Under the pieces are notes generated by a model. That model saw only the letters and a list, made by a program, of their open reading frames with translations. It had not been told where the DNA came from and ran no database searches. Both the position numbers and the translations under genes were made by a program. From positions 1 to 38,042 of the forward strand of contig JAEZUE010000002.1 in NCBI GenBank assembly GCA_023443455.1: a stretch of DNA of 38,042 bases, given 5' to 3'. Source of the stretch: Verrucomicrobiota bacterium (lineage in GTDB: Bacteria > Verrucomicrobiota > Verrucomicrobiia > Opitutales > Opitutaceae). Shown here piece by piece: positions 25,962 through 34,492 of this stretch. Within the stretch, counting starts at the first letter, position 1, and each line of letters starts with the position of its first letter.

Positions 25962-27605
25962 TCAGGCGACCACCCGGTGTCGTAGGCGTTGCAGCCCCAC
26001 AAAGCCCAGGGTCAAGATGCCGAGCGCAGCGGCGAACACCCGTGGCTCGGGCACGGGCGTGAACACGAGGTCGAGGCTGTTTCCTGTTTGCGTGAGCGAG
26101 AATGCGCCGCCGCCGAGCGGGTTGCTGGAGGCGAAGGCGGAGGCGTCGATGTTGAACTTGTTCGCCGCGAATCCCGAGAGGGAGGAGGCCTGCAGGAGCG
26201 ACCAGGAGTAGCTCCGGGTGTTGTCGAAGTGGGCGAGCGGGCCGACGGAGCCGGCGGAGTCGAGCCCGATGACCTCGAGCGTGAAGGGGGAACTGGCGGT
26301 GGCGTTGATCGCCAGTCCGCCTTTGAGCGAAAGCAGGTCCCAGTCGGTGCCCGCGACGCCGAGGGCGTCGGAGATCTGCCACTCGTACGAGCCGCCGCCG
26401 TACCAATATTCCGCCCCGGTCGTGAGCTCGCCGATGCCGCCGGTGCCCGGCGCGATCGTGCCGTAGACGTTGATACGGGATTTCGATGCCGTTCCGGAGC
26501 CCGAGAAGGTGCCGCCGGATTGCACGGTGACCGTGGTGCGGGCCAACGAGCCGGTGAGGCGCAGGTCGCCGCCGAGAATGTTCGTGGCGCCGGTGTAGTG
26601 GTTGGCACCGGTGAGTTCGACGAGACCGTCGGTGGTCTTGGTCAGGGCCGCGCGGCCTCCCAGTCGTGCCGTGACGAAGCCGCTCCGCAGGTCGTACGAC
26701 GAACCGGTCAGGGTGCCCGTAGTGCCGTCGATGCGACCCGAGACGAGGGTGACGGCGCCGAGGGTCTCGTCGAAGGCGCCGATCGAGAAGGAGCCGCCGT
26801 CGACCCGAAGCGCGCTGGCGTTGGCGATCCGGTGCGATCCTCCGAGCTGGAGCGTGCCGCCCAGCACTGCCGTCTCGCCGGTGTAGGAGTTTGCGCCGTT
26901 GAGGCGCACGGTGCCGTCGCCGGTTTTGTACAGGGTCTGGTCCTTGCCCCCGAGGCGGGCGTCGACGGTGCCGCTGAGCAGCGTGAATCCGGCGGAGGTG
27001 GTTAGTGTGCCCGAACCGGTGATGCGTCCGGCTTCCAGAATCACGGCGCCGACCGTGTCGCTGTTGGAGCCGAGTGCGAAGGTCGAGGATTCGGTGATCG
27101 TCAGCCCGAGCCCGTCGCCGAGGCGGTGGGAGTCGCCGAGTTGCCAGGTTCCGCCGCCGGTGAGGGTCACCCGCTCGCCGGTGAGCGCGACCCTCGTCGT
27201 CGCGGTGATGCCCTCGGCCACGGAAATCGACGGCGTGTTGCCGACGAGGTTGAGCCGGGAGCCGTACCAACCGGCCGCGATCGTGTAGTCGGCCGCGAAA
27301 CGCAGCGTGTTGACGTCGATCGTGGTGTTGCTGGCCAGGGTCACCGTGAACGGCGCCCCCACCGTGCCGGCGAAGACCGCCGTGGAGTCGTTGGAATTGC
27401 TCCAGCGCCGGCGCCAGCCGTCGTCGTCGATCCAATGGGCGCTGGCGGTGTCCCAGGTGTTGTCGCCGCCGAGCAGGCTGTCCGCCCCGTACCAGTGGAG
27501 CGTCTGTCCTGAAAGATCGGTGACAGCGGCCGCGATCAACCCTAGGGACCACAGGAGTGGTCGCGCGATGCCGGGGCGGCGGTTGGACTGGTGGTGGGCA
27601 TGCAT
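25962..27605 (-). CDS. PEP-CTERM protein with autotransporter-associated beta-strand repeats
   Basis: The 547-residue exported protein starts near MHAHHQSNRRPGIARPLLW, with a signal peptide ending around LSGQ. It contains repeated strand units with GANSYTGETAVLGGTLQL and GANHYTGATNILGGDLRL, the PATR (autotransporter-associated) signature that folds as a beta-helix. The C terminus is a PEP-CTERM sorting signal: VPEP at residues 518-521, a hydrophobic helix (FAAALGILTLGFVGLQ) and a basic end (RLRHR). Such proteins are handled by an exosortase and end up on the surface or in the matrix. The frame is open 40 codons upstream of the ATG at 27605; that part runs through a promoter-like palindromic region, so the later start is preferred. 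Confidence 0.88.
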   Translation of the reverse strand: MHAHHQSNRRPGIARPLLWSLGLIAAAVTDLSGQTLHWYGADSLLGGDNTWDTASAHWIDDDGWRRRWSNSNDSTAVFAGTVGAPFTVTLASNTTIDVNTLRFAADYTIAAGWYGSRLNLVGNTPSISVAEGITATTRVALTGERVTLTGGGTWQLGDSHRLGDGLGLTITESSTFALGSNSDTVGAVILEAGRITGSGTLTTSAGFTLLSGTVDARLGGKDQTLYKTGDGTVRLNGANSYTGETAVLGGTLQLGGSHRIANASALRVDGGSFSIGAFDETLGAVTLVSGRIDGTTGTLTGSSYDLRSGFVTARLGGRAALTKTTDGLVELTGANHYTGATNILGGDLRLTGSLARTTVTVQSGGTFSGSGTASKSRINVYGTIAPGTGGIGELTTGAEYWYGGGSYEWQISDALGVAGTDWDLLSLKGGLAINATASSPFTLEVIGLDSAGSVGPLAHFDNTRSYSWSLLQASSLSGFAANKFNIDASAFASSNPLGGGAFSLTQTGNSLDLVFTPVPEPRVFAAALGILTLGFVGLQRLRHRVVA

Positions 27606-27690
27606 GTGGGCACGACCGGTCCCCGGTGGTCCCGGGACGGCAGCTGGAGCCGCTGTCCCGGGACGGGAACCATCGTGTGGGGCCGATGAT

Positions 27691-27790
27691 GCCTTGTGCT
27701 TGTTGGGGTAAACACCCTTCGGCAAGTAGGTAAAAACGTTGTGAGGTACCTACCGCACAAGGGCCTGAGGAATAGACCCTAGCGTCGGCG
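27691..27790 (-). promoter_or_regulatory. Palindrome-rich control region upstream of the PEP-CTERM gene
   Basis: Two inverted repeats lie 86-150 bases upstream of the ATG at 27605: GGGTAAACACCC (27706-27717) and GTAGGTA/TACCTAC (27726-27732 with 27747-27753, 14-base loop with A-rich part AAAAACGTT). This is much richer in A+T than the coding flanks. These may be regulator binding sites or a structured leader. The identity of any regulator is unknown. Confidence 0.45.
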
Positions 27791-27946
27791 TACCACGCGC
27801 GAGACACCGGGCGGGCGGCAACCCGCTGCGCGGCGCGCGAGCCCTTCGGTGGTTGTCGCGGCTGGCCGGCCGGACCGTCTCCGCCCCGGTTTGGCCGCGG
27901 GGGGCCGGGTCGCGGGTTTGCGCAACGATGCCGGCGGGCGGGGTCC

Positions 27947-27985
27947 TTGCCCGCGCCGGTGGTCAGGCGATCATGGGGCATCCCC
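27947..27985 (+). promoter_or_regulatory. Candidate promoter and start context of the GH2 gene
   Basis: TTGCCC (27947-27952) and GATCAT (27969-27974) are 16 bases apart. The ATG follows 11 bases later after GGCATCCCC. ATGGGG at 27973-27978 can pair with CCCCAT across the start codon. The same GGCATCCCC directly precedes the ATG at 31753. Confidence 0.35.
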
Positions 27986-30900
27986 ATGCGTTACCTCCGC
28001 TTCGCCTTGTTCGGGCTCGTCGTGGTCTCGGGCCTGTATTCATCCGCCGCCGACCGCACGGTCGTCGATCTTTCCGGCCCCGGCTGGCAGCTCTGGCACG
28101 ATGCCGCGGCGCCCTGGCGGGACGACTCCGTCCATTTCCCGGCGCCGCCGCTCGCGCAGTTGCCGGTGAATCCGCCCACCGGCGGCTGGTCCGGGCCGAT
28201 CGCGCACGAGGCGATCGCGGTCTCCGTGCCCGGCACGGTCGAGGAGTACCAGCAAAGGATCCCGGGGCCCGATGGGGATCTCACCGGTGTGAGCTGGTGG
28301 AAGCGCACGGTCGAGATACCGGCGAACGCGCAAGGCCGGCGTGTGCGGCTGCGCTTCGATGCGGTGCGCGAGCGGGCCGAGGTCTTCGTCGATCGCCGTC
28401 TCGTCGCCTACGATGTCGTCGGCAGCACGCCGTTCGAGGCCGACATCACCGATTTTGTCCAGGCCGGCGAGACCTGCGAACTGGCGGTGCGCGTGACCGA
28501 TCCGGGCGGCAACTTCGACTGGCGCGACTCCCGGCCCATGCCGTGGGGCTCCCAACAGCTGCCGCTCAGCCACGGTTTCGGCGGCGTCACCGGGGGCGTT
28601 GACCTGGTGGTCTGCGATCCGGTGTACCTCGACGATCTCCATATCCAAAATACGCCGGAGCCGACGACCGCCGATGTGGTCGCGACCGTGCGCAACACCT
28701 CCCGCGCCGCCGTCCGCCGCGATCTCCTGGTTACCGTGTCCCCGCGTACCGGGCCCGGGCGCGAGGTGTTTCGCACCGTGCTGCGCGACGTCGCCCTGGC
28801 ACCGGGCGACAACACCGTCACGGTGCGGATCGAGGCGCCGGGCGCCCGCCTCTGGTCGCCGGAGGAGCCGCAGCTGCACCTCTGCCGGGTGTCGCTGGTC
28901 GATGGCGACGCCGCGGGCGACTCCGACTCGCGCACCTTCGGCTTCCGCTGGTTCGCGGTCGACGGAGTGGGGCGCGACGCGATGTTCCGGCTCAACGGCC
29001 GGCGCATCGTGCTGCGCTCGGCGATCAGCTGGGGCTTCTGGCCGGTCAACGGCATCTACCCCACGCCCGAGTGGGCCGAGCGCCAGGTGCGGATCGCGAA
29101 GAGCTACGGGCTCAACATGCTCAACTTCCACCGCGCGATCGGCCAACCGGTGGTGCTCGACCGCGCCGACGAGCTCGGCCTGCTCTACTACGAGGAGCCC
29201 GGTGCGTATAAATCGGTGACGAAGGACCCGCTCGGCCTGCGCATCGTGCGCGAGAAGCTGCTGCGCATGGTGCGCCGCGACCGCAGCCACCCGAGCCTCG
29301 TGATCTACAACCTCATCAACGAGTGGGACTCGCGGAACCCGGATCCCGACCCGCAGGAGATCGACCGCCATCTCGCCGACATGGCCGCTGCCCGCGAGCT
29401 CGACCCGAGCCGCGCGATCACGCACACCTCCGCCTGGGCGCGCGGGCCCGCGGTCGAAGATCCCGCCAAGCTCCACTTCCGCCCCTTCGATGCCACGCCG
29501 CATTGGAACGGTTGGTACGACTTCCATCACGCCGGCGGTCCGGCCGTGTGGGAGGAGGGACTCTATCGCTCGCCGACCGACTACCACCTGTACACCGACA
29601 ACGCCGCCGAGATCGTCCTCTGGGGCGAGGAGGGCGCGATCTCGACCCCGCCGCGGCTCCAGCTCATCCGCGACGAGCTCGCCGCCGCCCCGCGTCTCGG
29701 CTGGGACGGCGCCGCGTACCTCGAATGGTTCCACGCCTTCGACGCCTTCCTCGACCGCAAGGGGCTGCGCGGTTCCTTCGGCGACGTCGACGCGCTCACG
29801 CGTTCGATGGGCGACGTGTCGCTCCGCCACCAGGGCCGCCGCATCGAGAACGTGCGCCTCGGCAACACCGGCGACGGCTACGTCATCAACGGATGGGAGG
29901 CCGAGCTCATCGAGAACCACTCCGGCGTGGTCGACTGCTTCCGCAACCCGAAGGGCGACCCCGCGACCATCGCGTACTACAACCAGCCGACCTACCTCGC
30001 CGTGAAGGCGCGCAACACCGTGCTCCAGCCGCCCGCCTCGATCGCGGTCGATTGTTTCGCGATCAACGAGACCGATCTGCGCGGGCCGCACCGGCTCCGC
30101 CTGGTCGCACACGACGAACCGGGTAACGAGATCGCGGCGACGGATTCGGCGGTGGATCTCGCCGGGGGCGATGTCTACGGCCAGCTGCTTCTCGCGAATG
30201 CCGGGCTGGCGATTCCCGCCGGCACGGAGGGCCGGGTCGTGATCGCGGCCGAACTCACCAACGCCGTAGGTGAAGTGGTGGCACGGGGGCACGACGAAGC
30301 CTGGGCGGTCGACTGGCGCAGCGCGCAGATTCGGGGGGCCGGCGCAGTGTGGGAGAGCGACGGCGCCGTGGGTGGCTTCCTGCGCAACCGGAAGAATTCC
30401 GCGGTGGCGGAGTATGCCGATGCGCTCGGCCGGCTCGACTGGATTGTCGCCGCACGCGGGCCGTCGGAGGGGCAGCCGGTGCCGGTCGGCGCGGCGCATC
30501 TGCGTGGACCCGAGGGCGCGGCGGACGGCGTATCCGTGGCGTTCTTCGGCGATCTCGATTTCGGCGAACAGCTCGTCGCGCGGGTCGAGCCGACCGTGGC
30601 CCTCGCGGTGGCCGATGGCGCCGCACCCGACGCGGCCGTGCCGATGACCGGCGGCTACAGCGTGCGCTGGACCGGCATGGTGCTGCCGCCACGCAGCGGC
30701 ACGTATGTCTTCGGCGTGCGCACCACCGGTGCGGTGCGCCTCGTCGTCGCCGGCCAAGTACTCGGCGAGTCGACGCCGCGGGCGCGGGTGCCGTTCGTCC
30801 GCGGCAGCGTCGAGCTCGTGGCGGGCCAACCGGTGCCGTTTGCCATCGAGTACCGGCATGGCCGCGGGCCCTCCGAATGCGCCCTCGAGTGGGTGGTGCC

Positions 30901-31522
30901 CGATCCCGGCACCGCCACCGCGGCGAATCTGCTCGAACGCGTACGCCGCGACGGCACCACGCTGGTCGTGCTCCAGCAGGCCGGGGCGTGGATGGAGCTT
31001 CTCGCCGCGATGCCTGATTCGGGACTCCGGTACGACGGTTCCTTCAAGGTCGGCAAGGCGTGGCTCGGCGGCATCCACTTCGTGGGCACGAGTCCGCTCT
31101 TCGCCGGCCTTCCGCAGGCTACCGCGCTCGACTGGCCGTACCAGGCGGTGGTGCGCAACGGCGACCAGCGCACCGGCCTGCTGCTCGAGGGCGAGCGCTT
31201 CGCCGCCGGCTGCTGGCACAGCTATCCGATGCAGCTCGGCACGGTCGTGGGCGAGGTGCCGCTCGGCCGCGGCCGGGTGGTCTTCTCCACGCTCGACATC
31301 GCCGCGAACCTCGCCGCGCCCCCCGGCCCGGCCGAGGTCGCGCGGAAATTGCTCTGCAATTTCCTCGAAGCGGCCGGGCCTGCGGGCGCGCTTTCCGGAA
31401 AAGTAGGACCGGTCTGTGACCGGTTCGGGCGTGTGCGGGATGCCGGCGTGATATCGCCTGGGGTCCAGTCGGAGACATGGACCTACGGGCCGACATGCCG
31501 AAGAAGGCGGACCGGTCGATGA
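27986..31522 (+). CDS. Secreted glycoside hydrolase family 2 protein with a PA14-like domain
   Basis: The 1178-residue protein has a signal peptide (MRYLRFALFGLVVVSGLYSS) and then the GH2 layout: sugar-binding domain (about 55-215, with WWKRTVEIP and DLTGVSWW), immunoglobulin-like domain (about 220-320) and TIM barrel (about 325-600). The likely acid/base is Glu446 in YNLINEWDS; Glu548 or Glu549 in LWGEEGAIS is the likely nucleophile. A PA14-like beta-barrel lies at about 850-975 (GYSVRWTGMVLPPRSGTYVFGV). Activity could be beta-galactosidase, glucuronidase or mannosidase. The last 39 codons, from 31403 on, are made of an intergenic-type hairpin repeat (VGPVCDRFGRV to RRRRTGR). One base fewer in the AAAA run at 31399-31402 would end the protein at the TAG inside GTAGGACC, so the tail may be acquired or an error. 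Confidence 0.9.
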   Translation: MRYLRFALFGLVVVSGLYSSAADRTVVDLSGPGWQLWHDAAAPWRDDSVHFPAPPLAQLPVNPPTGGWSGPIAHEAIAVSVPGTVEEYQQRIPGPDGDLTGVSWWKRTVEIPANAQGRRVRLRFDAVRERAEVFVDRRLVAYDVVGSTPFEADITDFVQAGETCELAVRVTDPGGNFDWRDSRPMPWGSQQLPLSHGFGGVTGGVDLVVCDPVYLDDLHIQNTPEPTTADVVATVRNTSRAAVRRDLLVTVSPRTGPGREVFRTVLRDVALAPGDNTVTVRIEAPGARLWSPEEPQLHLCRVSLVDGDAAGDSDSRTFGFRWFAVDGVGRDAMFRLNGRRIVLRSAISWGFWPVNGIYPTPEWAERQVRIAKSYGLNMLNFHRAIGQPVVLDRADELGLLYYEEPGAYKSVTKDPLGLRIVREKLLRMVRRDRSHPSLVIYNLINEWDSRNPDPDPQEIDRHLADMAAARELDPSRAITHTSAWARGPAVEDPAKLHFRPFDATPHWNGWYDFHHAGGPAVWEEGLYRSPTDYHLYTDNAAEIVLWGEEGAISTPPRLQLIRDELAAAPRLGWDGAAYLEWFHAFDAFLDRKGLRGSFGDVDALTRSMGDVSLRHQGRRIENVRLGNTGDGYVINGWEAELIENHSGVVDCFRNPKGDPATIAYYNQPTYLAVKARNTVLQPPASIAVDCFAINETDLRGPHRLRLVAHDEPGNEIAATDSAVDLAGGDVYGQLLLANAGLAIPAGTEGRVVIAAELTNAVGEVVARGHDEAWAVDWRSAQIRGAGAVWESDGAVGGFLRNRKNSAVAEYADALGRLDWIVAARGPSEGQPVPVGAAHLRGPEGAADGVSVAFFGDLDFGEQLVARVEPTVALAVADGAAPDAAVPMTGGYSVRWTGMVLPPRSGTYVFGVRTTGAVRLVVAGQVLGESTPRARVPFVRGSVELVAGQPVPFAIEYRHGRGPSECALEWVVPDPGTATAANLLERVRRDGTTLVVLQQAGAWMELLAAMPDSGLRYDGSFKVGKAWLGGIHFVGTSPLFAGLPQATALDWPYQAVVRNGDQRTGLLLEGERFAAGCWHSYPMQLGTVVGEVPLGRGRVVFSTLDIAANLAAPPGPAEVARKLLCNFLEAAGPAGALSGKVGPVCDRFGRVRDAGVISPGVQSETWTYGPTCRRRRTGR
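31403..31489. repeat. Hairpin repeat doublet, family B, inside the GH2 3' end
   Basis: Unit one is GTAGGACCGGTCTGTGACCG followed by GTTCGGG (31403-31429). Unit two is the 30-base stretch 31460-31489 with core GGTCCAGTCGGAGACATGG, identical to 34195-34224. Each can form a hairpin (GACCGGTC/GACCGGTT type and GGTCC/GGACC). Related copies occur at 33767-33789, 37345-37413 and 37856-37929. Confidence 0.85.
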
Positions 31523-31752
31523 CTGGTTTGGCTGGCCGTGGTCTGGCGGGTGGATCGCGGCGGGGCGGGTGGGCACGCCCGCTGTCGGGTCGCCGCCCGC
31601 ACCGCCTGCGGGACCCGGAGGCATGGTCACGAGCTGCAGCGTGTGTCGGAGGATGATGCCGGGCCAGCGAACGCGTTCGGCCGGTTGATGAATCTCACCC
31701 GAAAGGGCGTTTGTCATGGGCGTGGGGGCACGTTTCGATCGTCGGCATCCCC
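31523..31752 (+). promoter_or_regulatory. Intergenic region with candidate promoter of the DUF418 gene
   Basis: No gene is visible in these 230 bases. TTGTCA (31711-31716) and TTCGAT (31734-31739), spaced by 17 bases, form the best promoter candidate of the region. The ATG at 31753 follows 13 bases later, after GGCATCCCC. Confidence 0.45.
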
Positions 31753-33207
31753 ATGCAAAACGACAAGCCCCGAATCCAGGTGGTCGATGCGCTGCGCGGC
31801 TTCGCGCTCGTGGCGATCATGCTCGTCCACAACCTCGAGCACTTCGAGTTCTACTTCAAACCGGAGGGCTTGCCGGCGTGGCTGGTGCGGCTGGACCAGG
31901 GGGTGTGGGACAGCGTGTTCTTTCTCTTCGGCGGCAAGGCGTATGCGATCTTCGCGCTGCTCTTCGGCGTGACGTTCGCGATCCAGGCGGAGGGGCAGCG
32001 GCGGCGGGGTCACGACTTCCGCGGGCGCTTCGCGTGGCGGCTGTGTCTGCTCTTTGGATTCGGCGCCCTGAACTCGATGTTCTACCAGGGCGACATCCTC
32101 ATGATCTATGCCGTGCTCGGCTTTGTGCTGATCCCCTTTGCGAAGGTGAGCAACCGCGTCGCGCTGGTCGCGGCGGTGGTCTTGATGGCACAACCCTACG
32201 AATGGTGGAACGTTTTCGCCGCGCTGCCCAACCCGACGCGCGACCTGCCCAATCCGTCCTCCTGGGCGTACTTCGGCAAGTCGGCCGCCTACTTCTCCGG
32301 CCCGTCGCTGCTGGCCGAGTGGTGGGGCAACCTCACCAACGGCCGCGTCGCCGTGCTGCTCTGGACGTGGGAGGTCGGGCGCGTCTTCCAGACGATGTCG
32401 CTGTTCCTGCTCGGTCTGGTGGTCGGTCGGCTCGGGCTCTTCCGCGGCGGGGCGGACCACCTCCGGTTCTGGAAGCGAGCGCTGCTCGTGGCGGTGCCGG
32501 GCTTCGTGGTTTTCCATGTCCTGCGGGCTTCGCTCGGCAAATTCGTTGTCGGCGAGGCGTTGACCCGGCCGCTCGGCACGATCGTCGGCACCTGGGCCAA
32601 CGCCGCGTTCACGGCGATCCTCGTTGCCGGTTTCGTGCTGTTGTTCGCGGGCCGGTTCGGTGCGCCGTTGCAGCGGATCTTCGCGCCTTTTGGGCGGATG
32701 AGTCTGAGCAACTACGTGCTGCAATCGCTGCTCGGCACGATCGTGTACCACGGGTTCGGATTCGGGCTGTACCGTGTGACCGGTTCGAGCGCCTGCCTGC
32801 TGATCGGCATCGGCCTAGCCGCCCTGCAATGGGGCTTCTGCGTGCAGTGGCTGAAGTACTACGCGCAGGGCCCGCTGGAAAACCTTTGGCATCGGGCCAC
32901 GTGGGTCGGCCGCGACAAGATCGCGCCGGCCAACCCGCACGCTCCGGAGCGCCTCGTCCCGGCGGCGGCCGAGGTGGCGGCTCACCCGGAGAATTCGTCC
33001 GACCGGCGAGCAGCTTCACCTCGCGCGTATCCTTGCCGGTGCAACGTGATGGTCCGGGGTTGCCCGTGGGCCCAGTCTCCGGCGGATCAGTCCGGCTGTG
33101 CCGCGAAGCGAGCCAGTCCGTCGCTCAGGGCTGCCAGGGCGGCGGCGTCGAGCGGCGGGTTGGCGCCGAGGAGGCCGGCGATGACCTGGCCGGCCCAGCG
33201 GAAGTAG
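31753..33207 (+). CDS. DUF418-family polytopic membrane protein
   Basis: The 484-residue protein starts with VVDALRGFALVAIMLVHN, the signature opening of DUF418/YeiB-type membrane proteins. It continues with FFLFGGKAYAIFALLFGVTFAIQ and about ten membrane helices. RIFAPFGRMSLSNYVLQSLLGTIVYHGFGFGLY and GPLENLWHRATW are the conserved C-terminal DUF418 part, ending near residue 392. Some relatives are linked to lipid or cell-envelope transfer reactions, but no activity is established. The tail beyond about residue 415 is Ala/Arg/Ser/Pro-rich and overlaps the convergent HD gene by 121 bases; it is probably read-through after loss of the native stop codon. The ATG at 31753 is the first Met before the conserved motif. 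Confidence 0.88.
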   Translation: MQNDKPRIQVVDALRGFALVAIMLVHNLEHFEFYFKPEGLPAWLVRLDQGVWDSVFFLFGGKAYAIFALLFGVTFAIQAEGQRRRGHDFRGRFAWRLCLLFGFGALNSMFYQGDILMIYAVLGFVLIPFAKVSNRVALVAAVVLMAQPYEWWNVFAALPNPTRDLPNPSSWAYFGKSAAYFSGPSLLAEWWGNLTNGRVAVLLWTWEVGRVFQTMSLFLLGLVVGRLGLFRGGADHLRFWKRALLVAVPGFVVFHVLRASLGKFVVGEALTRPLGTIVGTWANAAFTAILVAGFVLLFAGRFGAPLQRIFAPFGRMSLSNYVLQSLLGTIVYHGFGFGLYRVTGSSACLLIGIGLAALQWGFCVQWLKYYAQGPLENLWHRATWVGRDKIAPANPHAPERLVPAAAEVAAHPENSSDRRAASPRAYPCRCNVMVRGCPWAQSPADQSGCAAKRASPSLRAARAAASSGGLAPRRPAMTWPAQRK

Positions 33208-33629
33208 TCGTGCTGGCGCTCGCGCGACCAGCCGGCGGGCGGGTCGACGAGGATCGAGCGCAGGTTGCAGGTCTTGTCGGCGAGCTTGATCTGTTTCGCG
33301 CCGGCGCTCTTGTTCGGTGCGTTGACGATCTGGAGACGCTTGCGTTCGGGCTTCTCCAGCGACTTGTCGTCGGTGCACTCCATCACCAGGGCGGCCACGC
33401 GTTCGCCAAACGTCGCGGCGATCTCGTCGCGGGTGGTGGCGGTGTCCTCGATCGTGTCGTGGAGGACGGCGGCGATCAGGATGTCCTCGTCTTCGACTTC
33501 GCCGACGGTCGCGAGGTGATGGGCCACTTCGAGCGGGTGGTTGATGTACGGCGTGCCGGCGGTGTTCTTCCGGCGCTGCGCGGTGTGCTTCTCGGCGGCG
33601 AAGTGGGCGGCGTGCAACAGGCGGTTCAT
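33087..33629 (-). CDS. Small HD-domain hydrolase, SpoT/MESH1-like (alarmone hydrolase)
   Basis: The 180-residue cytoplasmic protein is a stand-alone HD domain. The metal and catalytic residues of the (p)ppGpp hydrolase group are present: His31 (INHPLEVAHHL), His57-Asp58 with Glu61-Asp62 in LHDTIEDT, and Asp118 with Asn122 in KLADKTCNLRSI. The size fits small alarmone hydrolases (SAH/MESH1), which remove pyrophosphate from (p)ppGpp; the substrate remains inferred. The frame is open far upstream, but only the ATG at 33629 gives the family N terminus (RLLHAAHFAAEKH), and it has a TTGCCT 37 bases before it. Its 3' end overlaps the DUF418 gene. Confidence 0.88.
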   Translation of the reverse strand: MNRLLHAAHFAAEKHTAQRRKNTAGTPYINHPLEVAHHLATVGEVEDEDILIAAVLHDTIEDTATTRDEIAATFGERVAALVMECTDDKSLEKPERKRLQIVNAPNKSAGAKQIKLADKTCNLRSILVDPPAGWSRERQHDYFRWAGQVIAGLLGANPPLDAAALAALSDGLARFAAQPD

Positions 33630-33666
33630 CGGGGTGGAGCGTCGGGCCCGCGCTGTCGGAAGGCAA
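33630..33666 (-). promoter_or_regulatory. Candidate near-leaderless promoter of the HD hydrolase
   Basis: On the minus strand TTGCCT begins at 33666, 37 bases before the ATG, and GACGCT lies at 33643-33638, 17 bases downstream of it. It fits the spacing pattern seen elsewhere in the window. Confidence 0.35.
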
Positions 33667-33690
33667 GCGGGCGCGGGTGAGGCTTGGCGG

Positions 33691-33727
33691 CGAACATCGA
33701 ACATTGAACGTTCAACATCGAACGTTG
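33691..33727. repeat. GAACGTTC palindrome cluster, copy 1
   Basis: The words CGAACATCGAACATTG, GAACGTTC and ATCGAACGTTG alternate, giving nested inverted repeats around TGAACGTTCA. A second diverged cluster is at 37258-37295. Both are outside genes. Confidence 0.75.
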
Positions 33728-33885
33728 ACCTGCGAACTCGGAAGATGGCGGTCGGAGGGATGAGCAGGACCGGTCTGAGACGGGTTCGGCCTAGACGTGG
33801 CAGTTCAAGCAGGTCACGGAGGCAGAGGAGAGAGGGGAGGAGATCCCAGAGGGGCGGAGCCGCAATGACGCGAACCGCAAGAGGG

Positions 33886-33955
33886 ACCACGGATTTCACG
33901 GATGGGCCCGGATTCCGGAGATTCCCATCAGTGAAAATCCGCGTGATCCGTGGCC
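33886..33955. repeat. Inverted repeat of ACCACGGATTTCACGGAT type
   Basis: The left arm is ACCACGGATTTCACGGATG (33886-33904). The right arm is ATCCGCGTGATCCGTGG (33937-33953), an imperfect reverse complement. The middle part GGGCCCGGATTCCGG is G+C-rich. It lies outside any gene. Confidence 0.65.
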
Positions 33956-34194
33956 AGCCATTCCGACCGGACCTGGCATGGAAAATCGTGCGCAAAACGC
34001 AGTGTATCCAAAGAGATTTATACATGGGGCACTTGGGTGTTCGCAATGTCGTCCGGCCTACTCACCCCAATTGCGATCCTCTCCGGTTTCTGGTTTTTCT
34101 CCGAACTCTCTGTGTACTCCTGCCTTACCTCTGGGGCCTCTGTGCTCAACTGTTTCGTTTGGGTTCAGTGCGATGCGAGCCGGCTGGAGCCGGC

Positions 34195-34224
34195 GGGGTC
34201 CAGTCGGAGACATGGACCTACGGG
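34195..34224. repeat. Hairpin repeat, family B, second exact copy of a 30-base unit
   Basis: These 30 bases (core GGTCCAGTCGGAGACATGG) are identical to 31460-31489 inside the GH2 3' end. The unit folds as GGTCC/GGACC with inner GTC/GAC pairing. Confidence 0.85.
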
Positions 34225-34468
34225 CGGAGGCTGAACGGCTTCGCCATCCAGCCGGTGGAGCAGGAGCGAGCTCGTTCCCAAATGGCCAAGCCGTGATGAT
34301 GCAGACGAGAGTCGAGCGTCGAGTGGCGCGCCAATCCGATTGTGCACAAGGCGATTGCCCGAGGGGGCTCGATCTGCCTCCGGAACTCCGGCACTCGACG
34401 TTCGTCCCTCGTCGCTCGACTGAATGACTACGGCCAAGGGTGGCTCTGCGGTGCGCCGGCCGGAAGAG

Positions 34469-34492
34469 GCGGGCTGAAGCGCCGCCCCACGG
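34469..34492. repeat. Family C repeat directly after a stop codon, copy 1
   Basis: A 24-base unit with core GGGCTGAAGCGCCGCCCCAC lies two bases beyond the stop codon of the CnoX-like gene (ends at 34495 on the minus strand). An identical copy is at 35485-35508, just beyond the stop of the next minus-strand gene. Confidence 0.85.

Noticed and set aside
28040..31717. Very long open frame on the minus strand opposite the GH2 gene
   Set aside because: It is a mirror of the GC-rich GH2 codons: the translation is His/Arg/Pro/Ala-rich without domains, while the plus strand shows signal peptide, GH2 motifs and PA14-like domain.
33541..34296. Plus-strand frame across the repeat island
   Set aside because: Made of repeat DNA (CACGGAT units, family B) with no protein-like sequence or start signal.
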